From Thiohalomonas denitrificans (GTDB lineage Bacteria > Pseudomonadota > Gammaproteobacteria > Thiohalomonadales > Thiohalomonadaceae), in assembly GCF_016841685.1 (NCBI RefSeq), contig NZ_JAENYR010000013.1:1-64000 (forward strand): a DNA stretch of 64,000 bases. The letters are read 5' to 3'. Each line of letters opens with the position of its first letter. Position 1 is the stretch's first letter. Positions 47,405-56,853 of the stretch are shown in pieces. Both the position numbers and the translations under genes were made by a program. The notes under the pieces are model-generated. The model did not search any database. It was not told the DNA's origin and was given only the letters and a program-made list of their open reading frames with translations.

Positions 47405-47421
47405 TTTAGAATCACTCTAAA
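47405..47421. promoter_or_regulatory. PerR-like operator palindrome
   Basis: TTTAGA-ATCAC-TCTAAA is a perfect 6-bp inverted repeat. Its core TTAGAATCACTCTAA differs from the PerR-box form TTAGAATNATTCTAA at one base. Position just after the predicted transcription start fits repression. An unrelated Fur- or Rrf2-family site is possible. Confidence 0.5.
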
Positions 47422-47454
47422 TAATTTCGCGTAAGGATTAAGGAGGTAGATACC

Positions 47455-48060
47455 ATGGGCGTACTGGTTGGCCGCAAGGCTCCCGATTTTACCGCTCCGG
47501 CCGTTATGGGCGACGGTACCATCAATGAACAATTCAAGTTTTCCGATTACGTCGGCGGCAAGTATGCCGTGGTCTTTTTCTATCCCCTGGACTTTACCTT
47601 TGTCTGCCCCTCCGAACTGATCGCCTTTGATCACCGCCTCGAGGATTTCAAGAAGCGCGGAGTCGAAGTTATCGGTGTTTCCGTGGACTCCCACTTCACC
47701 CATAATGCCTGGCGCAATACCCCGATCAACGAAGGCGGCATCGGCCCGGTCGGCTATCCGCTGGTCGCCGACCTGACTCACGCCATCGGCAAGGCTTTTG
47801 ACGTCGAGACTCCAACTGGCGATGTGGCCTTCCGCGGCTCTTTCCTGATCGATCGCGACGGTGTGGTGCGTCACCAGGTCGTCAATGACCTGCCCTTGGG
47901 CCGCAATATCGATGAGATGCTGCGCATGGTCGACGCCCTGCAGTTCACCGAAGAGCACGGCGAAGTCTGCCCGGCCGGCTGGAAGGAGGGCGCCAAAGGC
48001 ATGACGGCAACTCCGGAAGGCGTGGCCGAATACCTTTCGGAGGAAGCCGAAACGCTGTAA
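47455..48060 (+). CDS. 2-Cys peroxiredoxin (AhpC/TSA family)
   Basis: This 201-aa typical 2-Cys peroxiredoxin reduces hydrogen peroxide and organic peroxides in the cytoplasm. Peroxidatic C51 lies in FYPLDFTFVCPSE and resolving C172 in HGEVCPAGW. A C-terminal extension with YLSEEAETL resembles the AhpC helix linked to overoxidation sensitivity. The ribosome site is AAGGAGGTAG. It is followed by a strong terminator and preceded by a promoter with a PerR-like palindrome. No ahpF or dedicated reductase is adjacent. Confidence 0.96.
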   Translation: MGVLVGRKAPDFTAPAVMGDGTINEQFKFSDYVGGKYAVVFFYPLDFTFVCPSELIAFDHRLEDFKKRGVEVIGVSVDSHFTHNAWRNTPINEGGIGPVGYPLVADLTHAIGKAFDVETPTGDVAFRGSFLIDRDGVVRHQVVNDLPLGRNIDEMLRMVDALQFTEEHGEVCPAGWKEGAKGMTATPEGVAEYLSEEAETL

Positions 48061-48082
48061 AGCTTTTTTCGGACGAACGAAA

Positions 48083-48110
48083 AAAAGGGCCGGTTCAAAC
48101 CGGCCCTTTT
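48083..48110. terminator. Bidirectional intrinsic terminator
   Basis: AAAAGGGCCGG and CCGGCCCTTTT pair around a TTCAAA loop, flanked by A and T runs. It serves the peroxiredoxin gene and probably also the convergent bacteriohemerythrin gene. Confidence 0.92.
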
Positions 48111-48132
48111 CGTTTGGGACACTCTCTTGTGA

Positions 48133-48564
48133 TTACCAGAACTTCCGCAGCCAAGTCTTCTTGGCTCCATGCTTGTGGAAATGCCTGGTGTAGCGCTTGT
48201 CAACTTTGTTGATGTGGTCGAACAACCACTCTTTCAGGAATATCAGAAGCTCCATTCCCACTGAATCGTCACCGGAATGGAACTTCCCCTGGAGGTCAAG
48301 CACCCGGGCGACGATGCGATCGTGGATCTCCTTGTGGACGTCATATTCTTCGTAATGGAAGATACGCATCAAGGTCTCTTCCACCTCGAAATGCACCTTG
48401 GTGTACTCCACCAATTCATTCAGCACGGTGGCGACCTGATCCCTGTCCCTTTGGGCCGCAAGGGCCTCATACAGTTTGTTGATGATGTCGATAAGCCGCT
48501 TGTGCTGCTCATCAATCTCCTGGATTTCTACCGTATATTCGTCACTCCAGGTCACTATGGACAT
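48133..48564 (-). CDS. Bacteriohemerythrin
   Basis: This is a 143-aa single-domain hemerythrin that binds oxygen at a di-iron site. The expected ligands are visible: H21 in IDEQHKRL, HFEVEETLM (H and E), HKEIHDRI and DHINKVDKRY. The start ATG at 48564 (MSIVTWSDEY) follows GGGGAGAA and matches the usual beginning; the frame is open 15 codons further. It is convergent with the peroxiredoxin gene. Confidence 0.93.
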   Translation of the reverse strand: MSIVTWSDEYTVEIQEIDEQHKRLIDIINKLYEALAAQRDRDQVATVLNELVEYTKVHFEVEETLMRIFHYEEYDVHKEIHDRIVARVLDLQGKFHSGDDSVGMELLIFLKEWLFDHINKVDKRYTRHFHKHGAKKTWLRKFW

Positions 48565-48812
48565 AGCCGTTCTCCCCTCTGTTGGAATTGCTACGGTGTC
48601 ACCGTTCAAACGATCTTGCGTCGCTTCGAAGTTCCCCTGTAATCACAGGGGAATTATGGCCATAGCAGCGGTCACTGCACAAACCGGTGTATGCGCCGAG
48701 CAGTTTCGATGGAGTTGGATCCGTTACCGAAAGCGGTATTCGGAGCGGATTTTCCACGCGAACAAATGCCATTCCACCGGTACAATGGCCACTTTCCTAG
48801 CGGAGCAGCGGC

Positions 48813-50321
48813 ATGATGGCAGCGACGGAACCGGGGTCCCCCGACAGCATCGCAGCGGTCGATCTGGGATCGAACAGTTTTCATCTGATCGTGGCGCAGC
48901 CGCTCAATGGTCATATGCATGTTATCGATCGGCTGCGGGAAACCGTTCGTCTCGCCGCCGGTCTCGATGCCCGGGACCACCTCGGTGCGGACGCCCGCGA
49001 GCGGGCACTGGAGTGTCTGCGGCGCTTCGGACAGCGGTTGGAAGGATTGCCGCCCGGCAGCGTCCGGGTGGTGGGGACCAACACCCTGAGAAAGGCCCGG
49101 AATGCCGGGGATTTCATCGAAGAGGCGACCACCGCACTCGGTCACCCGGTTGAGATCATCGCTGGCCGTGAGGAAGCCCGCCTCATCTACCTGGGCGTCT
49201 CCCATTCCCTCCCGGATGCCCCCGACAATCACCTGGTCGTGGACATTGGTGGCGGCAGCACGGAAGTGATTATCGGCAGACGCTTCGAGGCCCTGCACCG
49301 CGAGAGTCTCTACATGGGCTGCGTCAGTTACAGCCAAGCCTACTTCTCCGAGGGTCGATTGACGGCATCAGCGATGGAGGAGGCGGTGCTGGCCGCGCGT
49401 CTGGAACTGGAGCCGGTGGAGGGGGATTACCGCGGTTTCGGATGGAGCGATGCAGTTGGGGCCTCGGGAACCATCAAGGCCGTGCGTCAGGTCATCGAAC
49501 AGAATAGCTGGAGTGAAGGCGGAATCACTCTCGCCTCCCTGCGCAGGCTCTCCCAGGCCATGGTCAAGGCAGGGCACGTGGACAATCTCGATCTCAAAGG
49601 CCTCAAGGAGGAGCGCCGGCCGGTTTTTGCCGGCGGGGTCGCGGTGCTGATTGCTCTCTTTGAGGCGCTGGAGATCGAGGTCATGCAGGTTTCCGATTGG
49701 GCGCTTCGTGAGGGTGTGCTCTACGATCTCATCGGACGTATTCGCCACGAGGATGTGCGCGAGCGGACTATCACCGCTATGGCGAAACGCTACAATGCGG
49801 ATGCGGCACAGGCGCAGCGCGTCGAAAAGACCTCCCTGGCCTTACTCGGAGGCATCGCCGATTCATGGGGTCTTGACGACGGCGAAGCCGAACACCTGCT
49901 GGGTTGGGCGGCCCGTCTGCATGAGATTGGTCTTGCGGTGGCCCACAGCCAGCATCACAAGCACGCGGCCTATCTGCTGGAAAACTCGGATATGCCCGGT
50001 TTTTCGCGCCTGGAGCAGCAGTCGCTGGCGTTGCTGGTTCGAAGCCACCGGCAGAAGTTTCCTGCTGGTCGATTCAAGGGATTTTCCTCTGCTACCGCCA
50101 CGCACCTGCAACGCATGGCGGTGCTCCTCAGGCTCGCCGTGACCCTGCATCGCAGTCGCAGTGGCGCTCCCCTATCGGGCGTCGGCATTGCCGTCGATGC
50201 AAAGCGCATCCGACTGCAGCTGCCGGAGGGATGGTTGGATGCGAATCCTCTTACCCGCGCCGATCTCGAAGTTGAAGCCGGCTTTCTGACGGCCGCGAAA
50301 TACCACCTCAAGTTCGACTAG
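48813..50321 (+). CDS. ppx: Exopolyphosphatase, Ppx/GppA family
   Basis: The 502-aa protein hydrolyses inorganic polyphosphate from the chain end and may act on pppGpp. The ASKHA-fold N-terminus has AAVDLGSNSFHLIVAQ, VRVVGTNTLRKARN, IIAGREEARLIYLGV and VVDIGGGSTEVIIG. The C-terminal HD-like part contains RLHEIGLAVAHSQHHKHAAYLL. Length fits Ppx rather than the shorter forms. It is convergent with ppk1, about 105 bp apart. Confidence 0.93.
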   Translation: MMAATEPGSPDSIAAVDLGSNSFHLIVAQPLNGHMHVIDRLRETVRLAAGLDARDHLGADARERALECLRRFGQRLEGLPPGSVRVVGTNTLRKARNAGDFIEEATTALGHPVEIIAGREEARLIYLGVSHSLPDAPDNHLVVDIGGGSTEVIIGRRFEALHRESLYMGCVSYSQAYFSEGRLTASAMEEAVLAARLELEPVEGDYRGFGWSDAVGASGTIKAVRQVIEQNSWSEGGITLASLRRLSQAMVKAGHVDNLDLKGLKEERRPVFAGGVAVLIALFEALEIEVMQVSDWALREGVLYDLIGRIRHEDVRERTITAMAKRYNADAAQAQRVEKTSLALLGGIADSWGLDDGEAEHLLGWAARLHEIGLAVAHSQHHKHAAYLLENSDMPGFSRLEQQSLALLVRSHRQKFPAGRFKGFSSATATHLQRMAVLLRLAVTLHRSRSGAPLSGVGIAVDAKRIRLQLPEGWLDANPLTRADLEVEAGFLTAAKYHLKFD

Positions 50322-50428
50322 ATCGGCTTCAGGCCCTCGTTGGAGCTTGACGGGCTGTAAAGTCCGACCTACGTCAGCGGGCCGGCGCAGGGCGGATTAG
50401 CGAAGCGTAGTCCGTCGTGAATGGCTGC

Positions 50429-52513
50429 TTACGCCATGGCCTCCACCCCGGCCAACTCCTCCAGCAGGATCAGCTGTGCGGAGCGCGGTTTTGCCCGCCC
50501 TGGTGCAGCACGCACATAGGTGCCATCGCTGTGAAGTTCCCAGGCCTGCACGTTGTCCTGCAGGTAATACTTGAGCTCCCGAATGATGCGCTGCTGAAGC
50601 TGCCTGTTCTCGATCGGGAAGGCGGTCTCCACCCGGTTGAGAAGATTACGTACCATCCAGTCGGCACTGGAGCAGTAGACCTCGGCATCGCCTCCGTTTG
50701 CGAAGTAGTTGACGCGGGTGTGCTCCAGAAAGCGGCCAACGATCGAGCGTACACGGATGTTGTCGGAAATGCCGGGTACGCCGGGTCGCAGCCCACAGAT
50801 CCCGCGTACCACGAGATCGATCTTTACACCGGCCCGCGAGGCGGTATAGAGAGCGCGGATCACCTTGGGCTCCACCAGACCGTTCATCTTCGCAATGATC
50901 TGCGCCGGTCGACCCTGGCAGGCATGTTCGGCTTCCCGTTCGATGCGCTCGATAAGCCCCTTGTGCAGCGTAAAAGGCGCCTGAAGCAGCTTTTTCAGCC
51001 GGCTGCCGCGCCCGAGGCTGGTCAACTGCAGAAACACCTGGTGGACGTCTTCGCCCAAGTCGCGGTCGCAGGTCAGGAGTCCATAGTCGGTATAGAGTCG
51101 GGCCGTGCGCGAGTGGTAATTGCCGGTGCCCAGATGTACATAGTGGCGCAGTTTTCCCTCTTCACGGCGCACCACCAGAATCATCTTGGCGTGGGTCTTG
51201 TAGCCCACTACGCCATACACCACGTGCGCACCCGCCTCCTGCAGTCGGTTGGCCAGAGCGATATTCGCCGCCTCATCAAAGCGCGCACGCAGTTCCACCA
51301 CTACCGTGACCTCTTTGCCGGCGCGGGCGGCGTCCACCAGGGCATCCACCACCGCGGATTCCGGCCCGGTGCGGTAGAGGGTCTGCTTGATAGCCAGCAC
51401 GTTCGGATCGGTGGCGGCCTGACGCAGAAAATCGATCACCGGAACGAAGGATTCAAAGGGATGATGGAGCAGGACGTCCCCGGTCCGAACAATCTTGAAG
51501 ACGTCCTTGGTGGAGAGGGTGAAGGGCTCCGGCATCCCCGGCACGTAGGAGGGAAATTTGAGATCGGGACGGTCTACCATGTCCGGCAGGTTCATCAGTC
51601 GGTTGAGATTGACCGGCCCGTTGACGATGAAGAGATCGTCGCGGCTGAGGCCGAACTGATCGAGTAGGAAATCCGTTACATCCGGCGGGCAGTTGTCGGC
51701 GGCCTCCAGCCGCACCGCTTCACCATAACGCCGGGACGGCAGCTCCCCCTCGACGGCCCGCAGCAGGTCCTTCACCTCCTCCTCATCCACGAACAGGTCC
51801 GAATTGCGGGTGACACGGAACTGATAGCAGCCCTTGACCCGCATCCCCGGAAACAGATCGCCCACATGGGCATGGATAATGGAGGAGAGAAACACATAAT
51901 CCTTGGGGCCGCTGCCGCACTCGGCCGGCAACTGGATCAGGCGGGGCAGTGCACGGGGGGCCTGGACGACGGCCATTCCGGAAGAGCGGCCGAAGGCATC
52001 TTTGCCCTCCAGCGTCACGATAAAATTCAGACTCTTGTTGAGGATCTTTGGGAAAGGATGGGCCGGATCCAGCCCCAATGGGCTCAGCACCGGAAGCAGT
52101 TCATGCTTGAAAAAATCCCGCACCCACGCAGCCTGCTCGCGGTTCCAGTCACCGCGTTTGACGAAACGAATTTGCTCGGCGGCAAGGAGCGGAAGCAGCA
52201 CTTCGTTCAGTACACGATACTGTTCGTCGACCAGCGCATGGCTGGTCTGACTGATGCGCTTCAGGATCTCGGTCGGACTCAGGTTATCCGGACCGTACTG
52301 CACCGATTCCGAAGCCGCCTTTTGCATCAGTCCGGCCACCCGGATCTCGAAGAATTCGTCCATATTGGAGCTGGTGATGCAGATAAACCGCAGCCGCTCG
52401 AGCAGCGGCATATTCTCGTCCTTGGCTTGGGCCAGAACACGGCGGTTGAACTCGAGCAGGGAGAGTTCGCGGTTGATATAGTATTCGGGCTTTTTAAGGT
52501 CGGGCGTATCCAT
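50429..52513 (-). CDS. ppk1: Polyphosphate kinase 1
   Basis: Ppk1 makes polyphosphate from ATP. The 694-aa product starts YYINRELSLLEFNRRVLAQA, the usual Ppk1 N-terminal motif. The phosphorylated histidine is H441 in GYKTHAKMILV, followed by HLGTGNYHSRTARLYTDYG. The C-terminal VRGICGLRPG region is intact. It is single and convergent with ppx; a MITE-like element lies right upstream of the start. Confidence 0.96.
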   Translation of the reverse strand: MDTPDLKKPEYYINRELSLLEFNRRVLAQAKDENMPLLERLRFICITSSNMDEFFEIRVAGLMQKAASESVQYGPDNLSPTEILKRISQTSHALVDEQYRVLNEVLLPLLAAEQIRFVKRGDWNREQAAWVRDFFKHELLPVLSPLGLDPAHPFPKILNKSLNFIVTLEGKDAFGRSSGMAVVQAPRALPRLIQLPAECGSGPKDYVFLSSIIHAHVGDLFPGMRVKGCYQFRVTRNSDLFVDEEEVKDLLRAVEGELPSRRYGEAVRLEAADNCPPDVTDFLLDQFGLSRDDLFIVNGPVNLNRLMNLPDMVDRPDLKFPSYVPGMPEPFTLSTKDVFKIVRTGDVLLHHPFESFVPVIDFLRQAATDPNVLAIKQTLYRTGPESAVVDALVDAARAGKEVTVVVELRARFDEAANIALANRLQEAGAHVVYGVVGYKTHAKMILVVRREEGKLRHYVHLGTGNYHSRTARLYTDYGLLTCDRDLGEDVHQVFLQLTSLGRGSRLKKLLQAPFTLHKGLIERIEREAEHACQGRPAQIIAKMNGLVEPKVIRALYTASRAGVKIDLVVRGICGLRPGVPGISDNIRVRSIVGRFLEHTRVNYFANGGDAEVYCSSADWMVRNLLNRVETAFPIENRQLQQRIIRELKYYLQDNVQAWELHSDGTYVRAAPGRAKPRSAQLILLEELAGVEAMA

Positions 52514-52536
52514 GAGAATCCTTGAGGGCGGTTGCC

Positions 52537-52683
52537 AGGAGCCTGTTCGGATTTAACACTGATCTACTGCGGAAAAGCCGGAGTTGGCCAATTTTCCGCT
52601 CTTTCTTGTTAAATAGACCAATCGAAAAACTTGTCTCAAACCGGCTCTCCCTCGCTACGATCGGTCAAGTCCGACAGGCTCCT
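52537..52683. mobile_element. MITE-like element, 147 bp, inverted relative to the copy at 30695
   Basis: The left end is AGGAGCCTGTTCGGATT and the right end AAGTCCGACAGGCTCCT. Interior GGCCAATTTTCCGCTC..TTAAATAGACCA is the reverse complement of the interior of the element at 30695-30858, with several changes. It lies in the ppk1/hrpA divergent intergenic region and may carry or move promoter sequence. Confidence 0.75.
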
Positions 52684-52784
52684 AGCCTGCCCTGAACTTG
52701 CGCAGATTGCCGGGGTCTTCATCCTACGGTGGGTTGCCGATACCGGCAACCGAGCAGTCGGGTGGTATGATACCCACCTTTATA

Positions 52785-55700
52785 ATGGATAGCTCCCGAC
52801 CTGGCGTGCCTGAAGTACTCGAAACACTCGAAACCCTTTTTCACGACATCCATGCCTGCATGCTGGCCGACCGTGGCCGGTTTCGCCGCCGTCTGGAAGG
52901 CCTGAAGCGCCGTCATTCGCAGGGCAAACCGATGGATCGCGGCCTGGAAGCCCTGCGGCGGGACGTCGCTACTTCGCGCGCACGTCGGCAACGTCGGGCC
53001 GAAACGATGCCAAGCCCCGATTATCCCGGGGAGCTGCCAATCAGCGACCGTCGGGCCGAGATCGCCGAGGCCATCGGAAACCATCCCGTGGTGGTCATCG
53101 CGGGTGAGACCGGTTCGGGTAAGACCACGCAGATCCCGAAGATTTGCCTGGAGTTGGGGCGAGGTGTCGACGGGCTTATCGGCCACACCCAGCCCCGGCG
53201 CATCGCAGCCCGCTCGGTGGCCGCCCGCATCGCCGAAGAGCTGCACACCGAGATTGGCCGTTCGGTCGGCTATAAGGTGCGCTTTACCGATCGGTCCGGC
53301 CCCGACAGCCATATCCGATTGATGACCGACGGCATCCTGCTGGCGGAGATCCAGTCCGATCCGCTGCTGGAGCATTACGACACGCTGATCATCGACGAGG
53401 CCCACGAGCGCAGCCTCAATATCGATTTTCTGCTGGGCTATTTGAAGCGCCTGCTCCCCAGGCGGCCCGACCTGAAGCTGATCATCACCTCCGCCACCAT
53501 CAATACCGAGGCCTTCTCGCGTTTCTTTGGCGGCGCGCCGGTGGTCGAGGTCTCGGGTCGCACCTATCCGGTGGAGGTCCGCTATCGCCCGGTGGCCGGC
53601 GACGACCCGGACGATCGCGACCGGGACCAGCCGCAAGCCATCTGCGAAGCCGTGGACGAGCTGGCGCGGGAAAACCCGCTGGGCGACATCCTCATCTTTC
53701 TGCCCGGTGAGCGTGAGATTCGCGAAACCGCCGAGGCCCTTCGCAAACATCGATCGCGGAACCCCGTACCCACCGAGATCCTGCCGCTGTTCTCGCGACT
53801 CTCCGCTGGCGAGCAGGACCGGATTTTCCGTTCCCACGCGGGCCGGCGCATTGTACTGGCTACCAATGTGGCGGAGACCTCGCTGACCGTACCCGGTATC
53901 CGCTTCGTGATCGATACGGGCTATGCCCGCATCAGCCGCTACAGCTACCGTACCAAGGTGCAGCGGTTGCCCATCGAATCCATTGCGCAGGCCTCCGCCA
54001 ACCAGCGCGCCGGGCGCTGTGGCCGGGTCGCCAACGGGATCTGTATTCGTCTCTACTCCGAAGAGGACTTCCTCGGCCGTCCGGAGTTTTCCGACCCGGA
54101 AGTGCGCCGGACCAATCTGGCTTCGGTGATCCTGCAGATGGCGAATCTAAAGCTTGGGGACGTGGGCGAGTTTCCGTTTCTCGAACCGCCGGATCGCCGC
54201 TTTATCACCGACGGTTATCGCCTGTTGCATGAGCTGCACGCGGTCGATGAGCGCAACTGCCTAACCGAAATTGGTCGCAAGCTGGTGCGCCTGCCGGTGG
54301 ACCCGCGTATCGGCCGCATGCTGATTGCCGCCGACACGGAGGGTAGCCTGAAGGAGGTGCTGGTGATCGCCTCGGCGCTCTCCATTCAGGACCCCCGCGA
54401 GCGACCGATGGAGGCGCAGCAGCAGGCGGATGAGTGCCATCGTCGATTCATGGATGAAGAGTCCGACTTCATCGCCTTCCTGAGCGTCTGGGACTATTAC
54501 CACGAGCATGCGCGACACCTCTCCAACAGCAAACTGCGCAAGCTCTGCCGTGCCGAGTTCCTCTCCTACCTGCGGATGCGGGAGTGGCATGATATCCACG
54601 GGCAGCTGGTGGCACTCGTCCGCGAACTGGGCCTGACACCCAACCAGGAATCCGCGGAATACGGCGCTATTCACCGCGCCCTGCTCAGCGGGTTGATGAG
54701 CCATGCGGCCCTGAAGATCGAAGCCGGGGAGGACAAGCGTCAAAGGGAGAGTCGTAAGCGGCGTCGGCCACTGGTCGGGTATCAAGGCGCCCGCAACATC
54801 AGGCTGGCCATCTTCCCAGGCTCGGGAGTGGCGAAAAAACCGCCCCGCTGGATTATGGCCGCCGAGCTGGTGGAGACCTCTCACCTGTTCGGCCGGCTGG
54901 TGGCCCGCATCGACCCCCGCTGGCTGGAATCGCTCGGCAAGCATCTGATCAAGCGCAGCTATAGCGAACCGCACTGGGAGCAGCGGCCGGCCCAGGTTGG
55001 AGCCTTTGAGCAGGTCACGTTGTATGGCCTGATCATCGTGGCGCGCCGGCGCATCAACTACGGGCCCATCGACCCGGCCCTGTCGCGGGAGATTTTTATC
55101 CGCCGGGCACTGGTGCACGGCGACTACCGGACTTCCGCCGCGTTTTTTAGCCACAACCGTCGCCTGGTAGAGGAGCTGGAGAGCCAGGAAGCCAAGTCCC
55201 GTCGCCGCGATATCCTTGTCGATGAGCAGGTGCTGTTCGAATTTTACGATACCCGAATCCCCGAGAACATCTACAGCGGCCACGGTTTTGACCAGTGGCG
55301 CAAGCAGACCGAACGTGAGAAGCCAAAATGGCTGTTTCTGACGCGGGAGGAGTTGATCCGCGAGGACTCGGAGGGCGTGGATGCAGTGCAGTTTCCCGAT
55401 CATCTCGGCATCGGCGGCGCGGAACTTCCCCTCGGATATCACTTCGAGCCGGGTCATCCGGCAGATGGGGTAACGGTAGTGGTTCCGGTGGAGCTGCTCG
55501 GTCAGCTGAAACCGGCCCGTTTCGAGTGGCTGGTGCCGGGATTGCGAGAAGAGAAACTGATTGCCCTGATCAAATCCCTGCCCAAGTCGTTGCGGCGCAA
55601 TTTCGTACCGGCGGTGAACTTCGCCCGGGCTGCTCTGGAGGCGCTGCGCGCCGATGATGCTCCGCTCACTGAGGTCTTCGCCAGGCAACTGCTTCGCATG

Positions 55701-56753
55701 ACCGGCATCGAGGTCCCAGCGGATGCCTGGCAGCTCGATGCCCTTCCGCAACACCTGCTCATGAATTTCCGGGTGACGGACGAAAAGGGTAAGACCCTCC
55801 AAGAGGGGCGTGATCTGGTGCGCCTGCAGCAGGCAATGGCCGGACAGGTACGCCAGACGCTGTCGGAAAAGCCCCTTGCGGGCATTGAACGGAAGGGGAT
55901 AACCGCCTGGGACTTCGGAGAACTGCCGGAAACCGTAGAGACGCAGAGCGGCGGGCTGACCTTACGTGCCTGGCCGGCGCTGGTCGATTGCGACGAAAGC
56001 GTAGCCATTCGCCTCTTCGAATCGAAAGCCGCCGCCAAGGGGAAAAACCGGGCAGGACTGCGGCGCCTGTTCACTCTGGAGGCCCGGGACAAGGTGAAAT
56101 ACCTGCGCCGCAGCCTGCCGGACCGACAGACGCTCTGTCTGCTGTTTGCGCATCGGGGTGGTTGCGACCCGCTGTGCGACGACATCATCGCCGCCGCTAT
56201 CGACCGGGTACTTTTCGCGAAGGATGAGGCGCCCCGCAACGCATCCGAGTTCGAGGCGCGCCTGGCCGAGGGGCGCAGAACACTGGTGCCGGTGGCGGCC
56301 GAAATTGCCAGCTATGTCAAAGCGGCCCTGGAGCAGGAGCGGCTGGTTCGCAAGGCCCTGAAGGGCCCGCTGGATCCGCAGGCCATCCAGACGGCGGCGG
56401 ACGTCAATGTGCAGATCGAGCGGTTGGTCTACCCCGGCTTTGTCAGCGCCACCCCCTCCGAATGGCTGCCGCGGTTACCGGCCTACTTGAAAGCGGCGCT
56501 CTCGCGTCTGGAGAAACTGCCGCGCAGTCCCGCCCGCGATCGGCAGGCGGCGCAGGAGCTCGCGCCGCTGGTGGAGCGTCTGGAGACGCGCTGGGCGGCG
56601 ATACCGGAAGGTGAAAGCCCCGAATCGGAACTGCAGCGCTTTCGCTGGTTGCTGGAGGAATTTCGGGTATCGCTGTTCGCCCAGGAGCTGGGTACCGTAG
56701 AAAGGGTTTCGGCGACACGCCTGCAGCGACAGTGGAAGGAATCTGTCGCCTGA
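52785..56753 (+). CDS. hrpA: ATP-dependent RNA helicase HrpA
   Basis: HrpA is a DEAH-box helicase active on mRNA and on collided ribosomes. The 1322-aa product compares with 1300 in E. coli. Motif I is GETGSGKTTQ near residue 107, motif II DEAH near 204, motif III SATINTEAF, and motif VI NQRAGRCGR. HA2 and OB-fold parts and the long DUF3418 C-terminal extension follow. The frame opens earlier (52698), but the ATG at 52785 aligns best with known N-termini. TATAATGG at the chosen ATG resembles a -10 box, so a later GTG near 52806 is not excluded. Confidence 0.93.
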   Translation: MDSSRPGVPEVLETLETLFHDIHACMLADRGRFRRRLEGLKRRHSQGKPMDRGLEALRRDVATSRARRQRRAETMPSPDYPGELPISDRRAEIAEAIGNHPVVVIAGETGSGKTTQIPKICLELGRGVDGLIGHTQPRRIAARSVAARIAEELHTEIGRSVGYKVRFTDRSGPDSHIRLMTDGILLAEIQSDPLLEHYDTLIIDEAHERSLNIDFLLGYLKRLLPRRPDLKLIITSATINTEAFSRFFGGAPVVEVSGRTYPVEVRYRPVAGDDPDDRDRDQPQAICEAVDELARENPLGDILIFLPGEREIRETAEALRKHRSRNPVPTEILPLFSRLSAGEQDRIFRSHAGRRIVLATNVAETSLTVPGIRFVIDTGYARISRYSYRTKVQRLPIESIAQASANQRAGRCGRVANGICIRLYSEEDFLGRPEFSDPEVRRTNLASVILQMANLKLGDVGEFPFLEPPDRRFITDGYRLLHELHAVDERNCLTEIGRKLVRLPVDPRIGRMLIAADTEGSLKEVLVIASALSIQDPRERPMEAQQQADECHRRFMDEESDFIAFLSVWDYYHEHARHLSNSKLRKLCRAEFLSYLRMREWHDIHGQLVALVRELGLTPNQESAEYGAIHRALLSGLMSHAALKIEAGEDKRQRESRKRRRPLVGYQGARNIRLAIFPGSGVAKKPPRWIMAAELVETSHLFGRLVARIDPRWLESLGKHLIKRSYSEPHWEQRPAQVGAFEQVTLYGLIIVARRRINYGPIDPALSREIFIRRALVHGDYRTSAAFFSHNRRLVEELESQEAKSRRRDILVDEQVLFEFYDTRIPENIYSGHGFDQWRKQTEREKPKWLFLTREELIREDSEGVDAVQFPDHLGIGGAELPLGYHFEPGHPADGVTVVVPVELLGQLKPARFEWLVPGLREEKLIALIKSLPKSLRRNFVPAVNFARAALEALRADDAPLTEVFARQLLRMTGIEVPADAWQLDALPQHLLMNFRVTDEKGKTLQEGRDLVRLQQAMAGQVRQTLSEKPLAGIERKGITAWDFGELPETVETQSGGLTLRAWPALVDCDESVAIRLFESKAAAKGKNRAGLRRLFTLEARDKVKYLRRSLPDRQTLCLLFAHRGGCDPLCDDIIAAAIDRVLFAKDEAPRNASEFEARLAEGRRTLVPVAAEIASYVKAALEQERLVRKALKGPLDPQAIQTAADVNVQIERLVYPGFVSATPSEWLPRLPAYLKAALSRLEKLPRSPARDRQAAQELAPLVERLETRWAAIPEGESPESELQRFRWLLEEFRVSLFAQELGTVERVSATRLQRQWKESVA

Positions 56754-56853
56754 CGGTGAGTCACCTCAAAGGATTCGAGTATCGGATGGTCGGGTCGACG
56801 CTCTTTGACCATACTTGTTTTCTAGTCCTTCAAACAGACGTAAGGGGACAAGT

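Noticed and set aside
50417-51667. Plus-strand frame of 416 codons opposite ppk1
   Set aside because: It mirrors ppk1, whose catalytic histidine region is clear.
54261-55802. Minus-strand open frame of 513 codons opposite hrpA
   Set aside because: It lies wholly inside the hrpA coding region and shows no recognisable motif.
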